A stretch of 64,000 nt of DNA from Antedon mediterranea (lineage: Eukaryota; Echinodermata; Crinoidea; Comatulida; Antedonidae): contig NC_092677.1 of assembly GCF_964355755.1 (NCBI RefSeq), positions 14,156,601 to 14,220,600 on the forward strand, read 5' to 3'. Below, one piece after another: positions 40,061 through 52,792 of this stretch. Under the pieces are notes generated by a model. The model ran no database searches and was not told the DNA's origin. It was given only the letters and a program-made list of their open reading frames with translations. The position numbers were made by a program, and so were the translations under genes. Each line of letters starts with the position of its first letter. The stretch's first letter is position 1.

Positions 40061-42417
40061 TATATAGTATTTAGTGGTACTGTCAGGATCGTGGTATACA
40101 CCCTGTCTAATGTCCATCTTGAAAAATACTTTGTTACGGACAGTTGCTTCTCATCGTTTGTAATAATTACAACAAATATAAACGCTGTAGTGGTGTATCG
40201 TTTTATGTACTATAGACTATGACAGTGATATGTGTTACTGTATTTAGTGGTACTGTATATTATTTATAGGCCTATAAAATATAAAAATATTTTGAACCAC
40301 CTGATGTAACTCTGTTCACTAATTAAATTGTGTTAGATAATTAGTTATTGACAATTAAAACGAATTTAGGTTCAACGATTTGCCCTAAATATGGGTATTT
40401 ACTGATTTTGATAGATATAAGTTTATACAAATGTATTGATTTGAAGTGAATGGAAAATTTCAAATAGTTGGTTTAACACAAGTAGGTAAATTGATGGGCC
40501 CTTGGAGAATAAACTTAAAACCTTAAGATATAGTATTGCGATACTGTAAATACGTATTAACCACTTTTGGTCGCAAATTTGTTACTGTGAGTGTTGGTAC
40601 TGTTAGATATAATATAACAATATATACAAATACATTTTATTCCTGTGAGTGTGTTAGATTATAAACACATAATATACAAATAAACGTTATTACTGACAGT
40701 TGCTTCTCAATGTTTGTATAAATTATAAAAAACTATAAACGTCGTAGTGGTGTATCGTTACATGTACTTTACTATTTCAATCGACTATGAAAGTGACAGT
40801 TTTAACAAAGGAAAGGTAAGGTAAAGGTAAATTCTTTTACTGTATTTAGTGGTATATTATTATTTATAGGTCTATAAAACATGACAACAATATTTTGTTA
40901 TCTGAGTGGATAAAGAATCTATTTAAAAATAGTTCCTTTGCATTCATCTTCTTCCCCATCCTTCAACCTTAATGTTACATACAAATACAAATACAAAACG
41001 CGTAGTAATTACCAGGGTGCAAATTTTATTGACTAGGCCTACATAAATTAATCGTGTCTATTTATTCATTTCTGTAAACGACAATATATAAATAGTCCGG
41101 CGGTAAGTACATTTGAAATCGCCAGTTTGTTTACGCTGAAATTACTGTGTATTTGAGAACCATCTGTGGGCATGACCTAGATGATATGCTCGCTTCGCTC
41201 ACGTACCATTTAGTTAATAGAAAGAAATAAACGTTATCAAATACATATTCGCCCAATAATAACATAGACAGCGCTCTTGGTAACTATTAAACAATTATTG
41301 TCGTCGAATACGTAGTGTATTCTCCCAATAATAACATAGGCCTGCGGTAACCTTTCTAACCATTTGAGATACAGTAATGTTATTTTTTTCTTTTTTTTTC
41401 AAGTTGAGGATCGGAATAAAGCCATACCCAAAAAAGTACTATTTAGACATAAACTGCGATAAGGCAAACAAATGAAGCTGTAATCTGGTAGATTAAAGAT
41501 AATGAAATGGAGCGTTTGGAAAAATCTTTGATTCGTCATAAAAGCTGGAAATACGTCTATAATAATAATAATCGATACAGTACTTTTTCTGGAGCTTGTG
41601 ATTGGTTGAATGCGTACGAGCGCAGTTATTGGCCACGGTTTTACATCACGTGGGAATATGAATCATGTTCAAATACTGACGTATGTCGTGTCTGTTCAAC
41701 AAATATTAGCGTGCCAATGTGTTATGACAAAAAAGTTAAGAACGATTACAGAAGACATATTTTAGATTTATCTGATGTCTACTTTTAATATAGACTGGCA
41801 GTTTAAAACTCGTAAACACCTCGCAGTGATTCCAACATACAAACAGCAAAAAGATTGAGGAGCTAGAAGAATCCTTTGATTATCTCAACAGGCCAGTCGA
41901 ATACGCCAACAAATGTACCGAAAATGGACCTACGGCTTAGGTCTGCAGGTTTGTTTTTATGAACAGCGTATTGTGCTTTGTCTACCCAAGAAATTACCTA
42001 TATTACCCCCAATAATTAATAGCTTTGTTTTTATTTACTTATTCCAATAACTAATCATTAAGCAAATAAAATTCTTTATTCGCCATTTGCTGTATCTATA
42101 ATTTTCAAATACATATAAACATATATTTATGTTTATTTCGATTTATGTAGTAAATCATGTTTTTGTATTATACTGTTGACCTATTGTATCTTTATACTGT
42201 TACTACTTACTATGTATAAGTATTTTTATTATTTCTTTTTCATCTTAAGTTATGATGATCCGTCAGACATTTTGTAAGTAAATTAATCATGAGTGTGTAA
42301 TTACTACTGACCTATTGTATCTGTATATTGATTTGCTCGTGATTCCAATTGTTTAAGTATTTAAATCTATCATTACTACATTAGGTTTTTATTTGTTTAC
42401 TTTTGCTTTTTTTTCTT

Positions 42418-42448
<31 letters not shown>

Positions 42449-42893
42449 TGTTCATGACGATTTGTCATGTTTACCTGAAATTATGTAAGTTTAATCATCG
42501 TTTACTTTTTATATGTTGTTGTTTATATTTGTATTGAAGCACCACCGAAAGGTGTGTGCCACGGATTCTAAAGTACTGAATCACTGAAATAGTATTAACT
42601 TAAAAACGAAATGATGCTGAAGGACTTGGCTTAGTGCAAATGTATCAAAAGCATACTCTGTGGTATTTGGTAAAACATGAATAAAAAAACTATAAAAAAC
42701 TCTTTCGTACTTATTCAATGAAATAGTATTTCAAAAAATTAATTTTTTTATTCAAGTTTCTTTATCAAGTTTATAATATGTGTTTGTATTTCATTTTGTT
42801 ATTAAAGAAAAAAATAAATATTAACATCATTTGTTAAATAAATGCTAAGTGCACCATCTGAAGGAACAAATATATTATTCAGAAAATCTTGAA
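40061..42893. other. Intergenic DNA, no gene supported
   Basis: AT-rich DNA with several TAGGCCTA words and a (TTTA)n run at about 42419-42449. A 93-codon ATG frame at 41507-41788 contains a four-asparagine run and no recognised domain; I do not call it a gene. Two similar segments near 40140-40280 and 40690-40870 (GACAGTTGCTTCTCA..., later GTATTTAGTGGTA and TATTTATAGG) look like a diverged local duplication of about 550 bp. Confidence 0.45.
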
Positions 42894-45750
42894 TCATACA
42901 TTTTCTTTTCGTAAAAAGATATCCACATGTCGGTTAAACTGTTCTGCGTATCTCAAATGGATGTTATGTTTTCCATCTAAAAAATGTATTAATCTGAAAA
43001 ATAAGATAATACAGTATTGATCAATTAATTACCAAATGTAATTATCTTAAACCAAGAAATGTAGGCAGAGCAGAATAGACATAAATACACTAGTTATAAC
43101 TTAAGTTGTCTATTATTTTTACACCTATAATCTATAGAAAACGTTTTTTAAATGTTTTAATAATTTTATGATTCATATGCATTCATTTAAATTTTACAAT
43201 AGTGGTTCCTTTCAACCTAGAGTCCAAGGATAGCATGGGCACATAACAAATGTGTTTACACGTAAAAACTACTGGGGGAAAATATACGGTATCGATTATA
43301 TGATCAAAAGTAAATACAGTACAAATAATTTCATGCTAAATTTAGATATTAGGAACTTTAAGTGTACACATCTGGCTTGTGTGCACTTAAAAAAAAACAA
43401 GTAGTTTTCTGTTAACAGGAGTGATGACCCCATTTCTATTACAGAACAAACGATCATCTCTGATGCGTCCGCTTGATATATCTAGTGTATCAAACTACCT
43501 TTACCTTGAGCCCATAATATTTTGTTGTAGAAAACCTGGATGTATTTTTGGCACCATTGGGTCTTTTTCTCCATGCAATACTAACGTAGGACATCGTATC
43601 TTGTGCAAATTTCTTGTACACAGCTCTCCTTTATTTTCATTGTATATTCTTGTTATGCATTCAATCCATCCTAGCCACATCTCTTGAAAATATTCTTTGC
43701 CATACATATCCAACATTGGTTGCATCATTCGTTTGCTCCAGTCACTGACATTTTTAGTTTCTAGAGGATTGAAGAGTTATATGCAACTGTTTTACCAGTT
43801 AAAGGACATTTTATAATGTGATAACTTTGTCAGGTTTATGTATGTAAAAACTACCACACCTGTATAATTGTTATATTTCATGAAGGTCTTATTGTCAGTT
43901 GCCAACCTTGTAATCTCAGATTACTGGGTTCAATATTTGTTCGACCTAGACTTAGGTCTAGTCTCTATTATTGTATTTGCATAATACTTTACAAGCTCCA
44001 CCACTTCAAGTTGTATTTGTAAAATAGATTCCAGCTCAAGTGTTAAATGTATGTAACGCCATGTGTGCAAACAATTACCAATAGAATCATGTAGAATCTA
44101 GACTAGCTTTACCCTCGTACTGAATTGGTTCAGAAGACCAATTAACAGTATAGTTTTTTATTGTAATGTGAATAGCTACATTTTTAAATATATTTTTCAA
44201 TCTTTTCTTTATATGCTTCTTTGTATTTGTAATGTATGATTCTTATAATCCATGGTATGGTAAAATAATACATTTTTTTAAACATCTTACTTATCATGTA
44301 CTATTAGCATGTACTATTAGGAATATGGATGCAATATAAAAGACACACGATTCTCACTTTCATACATGTCTAAGTCTTCTTGAGCTACAAATGCATTAGC
44401 TCCCCAAATAACAAGTTTTCTCAAGCTCTCTGGATATTGAGAGGCTAAAACTAGTGCCGTTATTCCGCCATCACTCCATCCAAGTGGGCTGAATTTTTCA
44501 TAACCTAAAGACTGCAATTTAAATGAAAATGAAAAACTTTGATCTTTAAACATCAAACACTGGATTAAATCTCAATACTGTGGCACATAGTATGTGAAAG
44601 CCTTAGCCCAGAAAGCTTATAGTTACTGTAATTGGAGTACAGAAATAAAATTGTGGCTGAGCTTAGTCCCAAGTGTATCCTATTACAGGCTATCACTTAG
44701 AATCTATTTTGTATTATCAGAATAAAACAAAATTTGTTTCCTTCTGGGAGGTATTAGATTACTAAAAGTTTTTATTATCCATCTTGCTGCAATTTGTCAT
44801 TTAATAACTTGCATCCTTGCGTTGCCTTCTAGTGGGCAGTGGCGTAACTCATGAGCAAAGGCCCCTGGTTTATTCTTCCAACGGTGGGTAGTTGGATTGG
44901 AGTTTTCATGCTCTAGTGCCCGTTATGCTCCTGGGTTTAGCTAGTAAATGTTCATAGCTAATGGGAAACCAGAGTCTTGGTTTTGTAGACTAGGGAATTA
45001 AGGAGACATTTTTGTTCAGTCTTGAATGTTTCCATTAAAAGGATTTCTACTGTATTAAACAAAGAGTGTTGAAACGGACAATCAATTATTGTATTATAGT
45101 AATTAGAATGTTCAGAAACATGAATGTAAGTATACCTGCATCAAATTGTGTGCATGATTAGCATCTCTTTGAAAAAAGTCCAATGGAAAGGTTCTCTTAG
45201 GTGGTCTTGATTTGCCATAACCACTAGGATCCCATCCAATCACTGTGTAAGTTTCAGGATCAAACCCACCATTCAGCTGAGGACCAAAATCTGACAATGC
45301 TGAGCCTATTATTAAAGTACATGAACAAATAAAACGTGAAATTGAAGTACTGTATGCTGGTAGGATGTTTAAAATAATTCTATGTAATGTAAGCTTTGTG
45401 ACCATCTCTTTTATGCTGTGACAGTGGCTCAAACAATGGTATATTTTAGTAAAGTAATTTAACAGTATCACAGCTTCAATAGAATCATACCAAGCGTTGG
45501 TTTAAAGGAACAGTGTGAGCAATGATTTCTTACCATCAAGAGAGGGACAGTGTGACTTCTTTGTGTCGTAACCAGTAAAGGGACAATGTGTGACCAATGT
45601 CATTGTACCAAATTATTTAAAGGGGAGCAATTGATCTTACCAAGAGCTCCTGGCATGAGAAGTAATGGATGTTCTCCATGTCCAAATTTAACATAATGCA
45701 ACTTGACACCATCAACATCTAAATAGTCAGATTTTGGCTCAGTAGATAAA
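42894..45750 (-). CDS. BPHL: BPHL-like serine hydrolase (valacyclovir hydrolase family), 5' end unresolved
   Basis: Five minus-strand exons join in phase: 45750-45641, 45305-45136, 44511-44358, 43760-43505 and 42993-42894 (stop TGA). They give about 262 residues, close to the mature size of the family. The alpha/beta-hydrolase landmarks are in order: HGEHPLLLMPGALG strand and oxyanion region, GWDPSGYGKSRPP, the nucleophile elbow GWSDGG (Ser), HGEKDPMVP (acidic residue) and GKHNIHLRY (His), so the catalytic triad is complete. Family members hydrolyse amino-acid ester prodrugs and related esters, and vertebrate BPHL is reported to be mitochondrial. A leader exon with the ATG should lie upstream of 45750: the first exon starts after a good splice acceptor, and no in-frame ATG precedes it. 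The intron at 44.5-45.1 kb has a CAGTGGCGTAACTCATGAG word near 44836, possibly a transposon-end remnant. No disruption was seen. Confidence 0.92.
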
Positions 45751-48700
45751 CTAGTTTGGAAAAATATGTATTCAATTACACTATACACAAATTTAATTAC
45801 ACTGTCTAGGCTAGGTATAAAACAACAATACTTTTCCTTATTTAATATTCTCTCTAATTAACCATCTGCTGTAGACATCAAAAACAAAAATATTTCAATG
45901 TAGGCCTAATACGAATTTAGTCCCATGGTGGAGGTTTATATTTAAAGAGGAGTTAAGCCTGTCTAGCCTAGGCCTAGGCCACTGACTAAACAATTGTCAA
46001 GCCGAAACAAAACGTTTCTTCCGCTCACATCATCACCCACCACTGGTCACAACAAAGTAAAAAACAGGCTTGATCCAGGGGCCTACTAGAAGGCATAGGC
46101 GGCCTACCTTCTCGTCGAAACTGGAGTCACACATAGCCTCTGTTTGTTGTTAGCACAAACCCCAGTAAACAATGAGTTATTATGTTTTAAATAACATAGC
46201 AAATAGGAAGACAAAGCAGGATTTTTTACAAATTTGCAGTATGAATGTATCATGATTTTTCAACAACAACACACGTACGCCGTGTGAGTTTTTATTTGCA
46301 CTACACATGCGTACATCAACCTGACTCACTAGAGCGTGACTAAAGTTGTACAATTTAAAGGGTAGCTCCGAGATTACAATTTCTATTTGTTTTATTTTAT
46401 TTACTGTATTTATTTCGGGAAACACATTATATACAAACATAACAGTACAAAAAAAATCTAGATTGCGCCAAGGAGTGAAAAAAGAGGTCAACAGCCTATC
46501 TCACCAATTAGGCGTGCCACTCCAACAAAAAAGCTAAAACGAATCGGGAAAACAATATATAGGCCTATAATAAAATTGGTTATACAATGATTTTTTTGAA
46601 ATATCTTTAAAATGTGTCCAACTTTTGCATAGGAATGAATCGAATTATTATTATTTTTTGTGGTGCATGCTACGTGACTTTTTCGTAATATAGGCCTATA
46701 AGATAGAAATTTTACACTGATTTTCAATGAATTACAACCGTTAATCAGGTAAATAGTACTTTCCTTGATTGTTCTTTTGATTTATGTACATTTTTCTTTA
46801 AGAAAAATCTGTACAAAATTAAAGTCTTGGTGAGCTACCTAATCTTATAACATTACGAAAAAGTCTCCTGTACCACTATTAATTCAGGAAACTCGTCCTG
46901 TATCGATGCCTAAAAAATATATCTAAGGTTAGTAATAATAATAAAGAAAATAATTAAACCAAGATCTAAAAACATTGAGGGGACATCCGGTGTTCAAGTA
47001 TTAATATTACACTGATGAATAAAATGTTTTCTGAAAAGTCTATTAAAGTTTGTTGTTTTAATCTGGATTCAAGAAAATCTGTTGGCATATGGTGTTGAGT
47101 TATTTCTTATTTGTATTATAAATTGTTCTATTGTTTCAAATTACAATAATGGAAAGATTTTGATTTGCGAGGACCTACTTAGGTTAGGTCAACAGGCCGG
47201 AGGTCAATACATGTTTCGTGGTCAGGACCACTTTCTCAAACTTTACTTTTCCGGAAAACCGGACACCGAGTACCGAGTACTATTGCGTAGTTCTAAAATA
47301 AACTCGACGTAACAGTTCTTTTCAATTTAATGTTAGCGCCCTCTATTCACAATGTCTACAATTTTTTTCATGCGATTTATAAAACCCGTTTCACACATTT
47401 GCTGAAATGAATTGTGTATCGCACACTCGGAGTTTGTATGGAACTAGTGCTAATCAAATTATCTATCAACAGCGACACACACACACACACTTCTCATGGT
47501 TTTTCAGGTATGTTAACATTGGGGATCACAACGAAAACGTGCTAGTAAATAAGTCTATTTTATTATTATATTGCATGGTTCTTTCTGCTTGCTCTTATAG
47601 TTTAAGTACAAATACTGTATTTTACGTCAATGCAAATAATTGTGAATAATGTATTATGTAAATCTTTTTTAAAAGGATTGCGTGTGAAAAGAGCTGTGTT
47701 CGTATTAGCCGACTTTTTTTGCAGATATTATATAATACTGTAGGCCTATATTAGGACCATTGTTGTATAATAACATTTTTTTTTAATGTCTGCTAGCCAT
47801 GTTTTTTTTAGTTTATATTATAAATTCATAGAAATCTATTTCATTTCATAAATTATCTTGGTAACATGTGGTAAAATTATAACAATACGCGCGGACCAAC
47901 GGTGGTACTAACCATTCGCACGGACCATCGAGGTAGAGGGAATGGTGACATTTCCAAGTGCATCTTCTTGTAGAAGGAAGAAGAAAAGATGCATGTTGAA
48001 TACCAGCCTACACAAACAACAGCCACAGACAGGATAGACCTGATTTCGGAATATCATAATCTGTACCATGTAGATCCATACCGATATTCATTGTAATGCA
48101 ATTTTATCTTTTATTTAATTAAGTTTTTCTTTTTGTTGCACACATCATCATCCGCAATTTATCTCTCTGCTGCCAATTATCGTTACATTGATGCTTACAG
48201 CTTAGTTAACAATCGACGGTTCTTTGTTACCAAGATACCATTAATTATTGAATCAATATTTTTCGCTAAATTTAGACGTTGTTTGTCCTTCATAATTATG
48301 TTTTTTTAGATAATACATTTACGTCGTTGGACAATAAACCCCACAGTATATTAAAGGTTATACGATTTATAATGACGCTTTGGAAATTCATTCATTTTTA
48401 TCTTGTAATCAAAATATCCGTATACTGTAAAAGAATGAACAATGAATTTAATCTTTAATATAAAGATGTATTGTCCCTCAAAAACATGAAAAATGTAGAT
48501 TAATTTAATCAGATTTTGAATATGTTATTTGTAGTTTTAATCAAGTTAATCACTTCTGTAAAAAAAAAATAGAAACAAAATAATGCTTTCACTTAAAAAA
48601 TTACAAAATAAATGGTTAAATTCAGCCAAAAACCCATTGGCTGGCAATCAATTTTGACAATTTTTTTGCTTAAATTACATTGTTTCAGGTAATTACATTT

Positions 48701-51123
48701 TTTGTCCATCAAATTTTTGATCAAAGTGGATAGGTCTAACTACGTTACATTAAAATTGCATATTCAATACAAATTTGGTAAGCATTATTTTTTCTTTAAA
48801 GAAGTAAAAAGAGTAATTTTTGACCCGGCAAGCGGATCGTTTCATCATTATGTTAGCTTCGAAATGGGAAAGCGTACTACTGTGAGATGGATACCTATAA
48901 AGGTTGACCATCTATTGAATATGTTACCAAATTTCAGGCAAACATCTGCGATACCAATGCCGATACAACTAACTCATCAGTCTACATTTCTTCCATTTGA
49001 GACTGGTATCAATTTTTCAATTGAGATTTTATAAACAGAAAAAAAAACCCAAAACAAACAATTGAAATAGCTATACAGTTAGGCTACAGGTACTCTAAGT
49101 TTTGAAATGATATAAATACTAATAGGCCTACCCATAGTTTCGAATACAATATACATATAATCTCAGAGCTGACAATAGAATAATAAATATTTTTAATTAA
49201 TTGCAATGTTTGATTGCTGGTTTGAATTGTGATGCACAGTCTTTAAAAAACGTATTTATCATTGATTGTATTTATGAGATTAACATTATATAACCGTAGT
49301 GATTCAATTACGATTGTTTAAACAAGTGTATACCAAAGCAAAGCAAAATTAATCAACCGGTTGGTTTGTTGTTACTGAATTAATCATAATGAAATGGCTG
49401 AAGGACACGGAGAGGATTTGTAGCCTCATTGTGAACTTTTCCTCACAAGAGCAGGTGAACTGAATGGATTAAGTTAGGATTTACTTCAATAAACTTGCTG
49501 TATTTATCCACTTAAAGGGCTTTCTATTAGTATCATGTCGGGTAGTCATCATGTTTTCATTATTATTATTAGAGGAAGCTGTCGATTTATTAGCGATCTA
49601 GGACCCAGAACTATTAGAGTTACGTAATATTCATTGATGCGGGGATGGACGTATTCCCCTTGACACAGATTTTACGTCGACGATGTGCGCGAACAATATA
49701 CGTTGCCTCCAAAAGCGAAGTACACTTATATAGTAATTGTTGCATCTCATCGCGAAGGTTTTTAGTCGCGTGCGCGTGTAAACGCGACTCTACAGCTCAC
49801 TATGTCGGTCGGTTGGTCGGTAAACACGAACTCAAATTTGAGCACGCGACTGCAGCCATGTGTATGGCCTTGTTTTATAAGAAGAGAGCTCAACTTTAAA
49901 TATTACCCTAGCACAAATGTATTGATGGCTTGATTATCACGTAATGTTGTCATAATTCATTTAAGTTGTTATTAGTTCAAATTAGCATACTGCACTTAAA
50001 TTCATTAGCCGTTATGTGTTGTCAATTGGTTACAATTTGTCTCAGGAGGATGTTGAAATGCATTCAATATAAGCAATGCGCAATTTAAACAGTTAAAATT
50101 ACACATTATTAGGTCTACATAAACAAGTTAGTTGTATTATGAGGAAATCAAATATCTCTTGCTTATTACTAAAACTGTATGAGGTAAGTAATCCTTTGAA
50201 AGGCTTTGTGCGCTGCATTTGAAAGAATTACCGCATCGTGTTTATCAAAGCAAGTGAACAAATCCACTATGTCAAATATGATTTTATATTAAGTTTACCG
50301 ATTAAATTCTCACGGTTATTCAATAGTGTTTGTGACCCGATACATCAGGCGATGTAGGGCAATCCTGCAGCGATGAAGTTAAAAATAAATGAAGTAGGCC
50401 TATAGGTAAAATATCGGTCATGATGAGATCGTTTCGTCGCGGCATGTCTCCATGCACATCAACAAATCTAAGTTGGTTATTTGTTAGAAATGTTGAGATA
50501 TAACATTATTGTTATCACATTGCAGCTCATAATACATTGTGTATGATGCCGTCACAACAGAAACTAAAGTTAGCTCATTTTGGAAAAACTTGATACATGA
50601 ATTTAGATAACATTACATTCTTCACGAGTATGTAGTGTATTGTGTTTAATCACCAGAGAGAATATGTTTTCAGAATATATACTATTTTTCTTTCAGTGAT
50701 CAGTTATTATAGAAATTGTTTTGGTGGAAAACAAACCAGGATACCTTTAATACTAATAGCCTGTTGATCTTGGAACAATGCTTTAAGTGCGTTCTTCATC
50801 CGAGAAATGATTATTAAAACAATCCCGTGTTGACGAGAATTTACATACGTACGATTCGAGGAAATTAACGAGCGTAAGGTGTTTACAATCTTTCAAACCT
50901 TCATGATTTCACTTAATACCGACTGTTGCTAAAGCTTACAAGTGCGTGTTAATGATACACTCGATAGGATGCATATTAGTCTATGCGAGCTAGATTTTAT
51001 TTTCGGTAAATGCCAGACCACCACGGATCACAGGTTTACTCACTTCATTAGCTATCTGCGATGCTGAACAACCAGGCAGCATTAGCAGATATTATATCGT
51101 AGAGATATACGGTTTCATGTAAC
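45751..51123. other. Long intergenic stretch, no recognised gene
   Basis: The segment probably contains the promoter and leader exon of the BPHL-like gene near its left side. It includes a (CA)n run at about 47473-47489, a half-copy of MITE family B from 48463, and a frame without ATG at 48702-49034. Around 49760-49790 there is AGTCGCGT...ACGCGACT, a short inverted repeat. Frames at 49645-49899 and elsewhere have no recognisable domain. Confidence 0.45.
48463..48720. mobile_element. Fragment of MITE family B
   Basis: AAAGATGTATTGTCCCT at 48463 is the same terminus as the element at 24787-25334, followed by similar A-rich sequence. No matching right terminus was found nearby, so this is a truncated copy with an uncertain right end. 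Confidence 0.55.
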
Positions 51124-51615
51124 ATGTCGTCTGAACAGACAGCAAACATTCTTACTGAGTGCATTGAACGACAAGGAATGATGGCAGTAGCAGACAACCT
51201 GAGTTCACACTTCCCAGAGACAGCTATTGTCACCGTCGTTGTCGTCTGCTGTTTTGTTGCCACCAAATCAACTTACGAGTACATAAAGAAACGGAATAGA
51301 AAGTTGGACCTAATTATTGTTGGATCTGGGCCTATCGGGCTAACGACTGCTATAATAGCTGCCCAGCACAGCAGAATATCTAAAATAACACTATATGAAA
51401 GTAAACCTAAACAGAATCTGTTTTTACGACCGCAGCAAATTTCCCTAGATAAACGGTCGATTCACTTTTTAAAGTCATTAATGATTGATTTTAACGCTAT
51501 TGAAGGATGTTGGCAAAACGATCGATTTTACACACGTGTAGGCACTTTCCAGGAACACCTATTGGAAATACTTAAGAAGTTGGATGCAAATTTGGAGATC
51601 AAATTTGGATGCAAG
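51124..51615 (+). CDS. Membrane-anchored FAD-binding protein, first exon only
   Basis: An ATG at 51124 opens a 164-codon exon that ends at a splice donor (GCAAG|GTAGGA). Residues 33-50 (AIVTVVVVCCFVA core) are a likely single membrane anchor, followed by a basic stretch KKRNRK. Residues 62-93 form a dinucleotide-binding strand-loop-helix with GSGPIG at 67-72 and an acidic strand end (ITLYES). This is typical of FAD-dependent monooxygenases and related flavoproteins. The following segment (LRPQQISLDKRSIHFL, then FQEHLLEILKKL) loosely resembles the FAD domain of MICAL-type monooxygenases; that resemblance is a weak inference. The NADP/FAD motifs expected further on (such as GD box and catalytic domain) were not found in the 5 kb downstream. 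It is therefore either a gene with long introns, a truncated gene or a pseudogene. Confidence 0.6.
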
Positions 51616-52792
51616 GTAGGATAGTTTAGTGTTGTATGTTTTGATGGACATTCCTGTACTGAATTTTCGGTACTGACGTATCTTTTTTCTAGTAGGAATG
51701 CAAAGTCACATTATGTATCATGTGATATGCCTGTATGCCATAAGCCTAACTAAACCCTCACCTTAACATATTACAGGAGCCACATGTTATTTATATGTAA
51801 CATTGTATAGAATTAAATTGCCTATTATACTGTAAGATAATGCCATTGAGCAGAGATACAGATTCGAGTGGAAATTGGTTAATTTTAAAAGCCCCGTTCT
51901 CGAGAATCGTCTTAAGTAGGCTAGACCCAACACAGGTGTACCGGAGATACCAAGACTTACCAAGTTTAAATGTTGTGATAATACCCTTAAAAATAAATAA
52001 AATGTCACTTCAAAATAAAATGTTGATTATAGTGACAAGAAAAGGTTCACTGTGTTCAATTCATAACATCTTCACCAACCAAAATTGATAGCTCCATGAT
52101 GTTACCGTAAACCCAGCGTTTATTCACAGGTAACGCGTCACATGCCTGCGTTGGTCTGTTTTATACACGATAAGAGAATGCATCGCAATGCATCAAAACC
52201 AATATCTTTTCTACCAAATTACATCAAATGAAAATGTTGTTGATACTAGTTAGCAGTGCATATTAAGGTATGATAATATCAATGGTCTATGACTAAATGT
52301 ATTGTCGTAGCCAAGGACAGTTTAGTATAGTTACACCAAGATGAGTGAGGGTTAGAGCTGTACACAAGACCAGCCAGTTTTATTCTGCCATTGCTAACTG
52401 AAGGGCTGTTACGTAACATATGGATAAAACAACATATGTGGACTCTCGTTACAAGGCTTACGTAATAAAAAATATCAAATAAATAATAATAATAAAAAAT
52501 ATCAAAATCGAGAACGGGTCAAACATGGGCCTATTATTTATAGGACCATGGTTTAACTGAAAATAGAACCATGTTGCTAAATATTGCACAAGGTCTAATG
52601 ATATCCTAACATAATCAACTCGTTCTATGACGGTTCAGCTGAGTGAGACGTTATTCTGTGAATATAATGAATAGTTAATAATTAGTAACATTTAATGACA
52701 CAACAGATCACGAATACGACGAAAGGTCACTGAATCAATCAGTGAGTTCATGAGAAAAGAGAATAAGGCATTGAAATTAAGTGATTAGAATT
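51616..52792. other. Intron or intergenic DNA after the FAD exon
   Basis: No convincing continuation exon was found. An ATG frame at 51840-52088 lacks recognisable motifs. An A/T-rich simple stretch of AATAAAAAATATC type lies at about 52465-52505. Confidence 0.4.

Noticed and set aside
39662-40117. Long frames on both strands in the 18-bp minisatellite
   Set aside because: A unit length divisible by three keeps all frames of the repeat open; there is no other coding evidence.
41507-41788. 93-codon ATG frame
   Set aside because: No domain, no neighbouring exons and low-complexity asparagine codons; chance cannot be excluded.
46100-46140. Possible leader exon for the BPHL-like gene (short ATG frame on the minus strand ending at an AAG|GTAGG donor)
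   Set aside because: Joining it to the exon at 45750 puts a stop in frame; the splice phase does not fit.
51840-52088. ATG frame after the FAD exon, considered as its second exon
   Set aside because: It shows no flavoprotein motifs and no acceptor in the correct phase that I could support.
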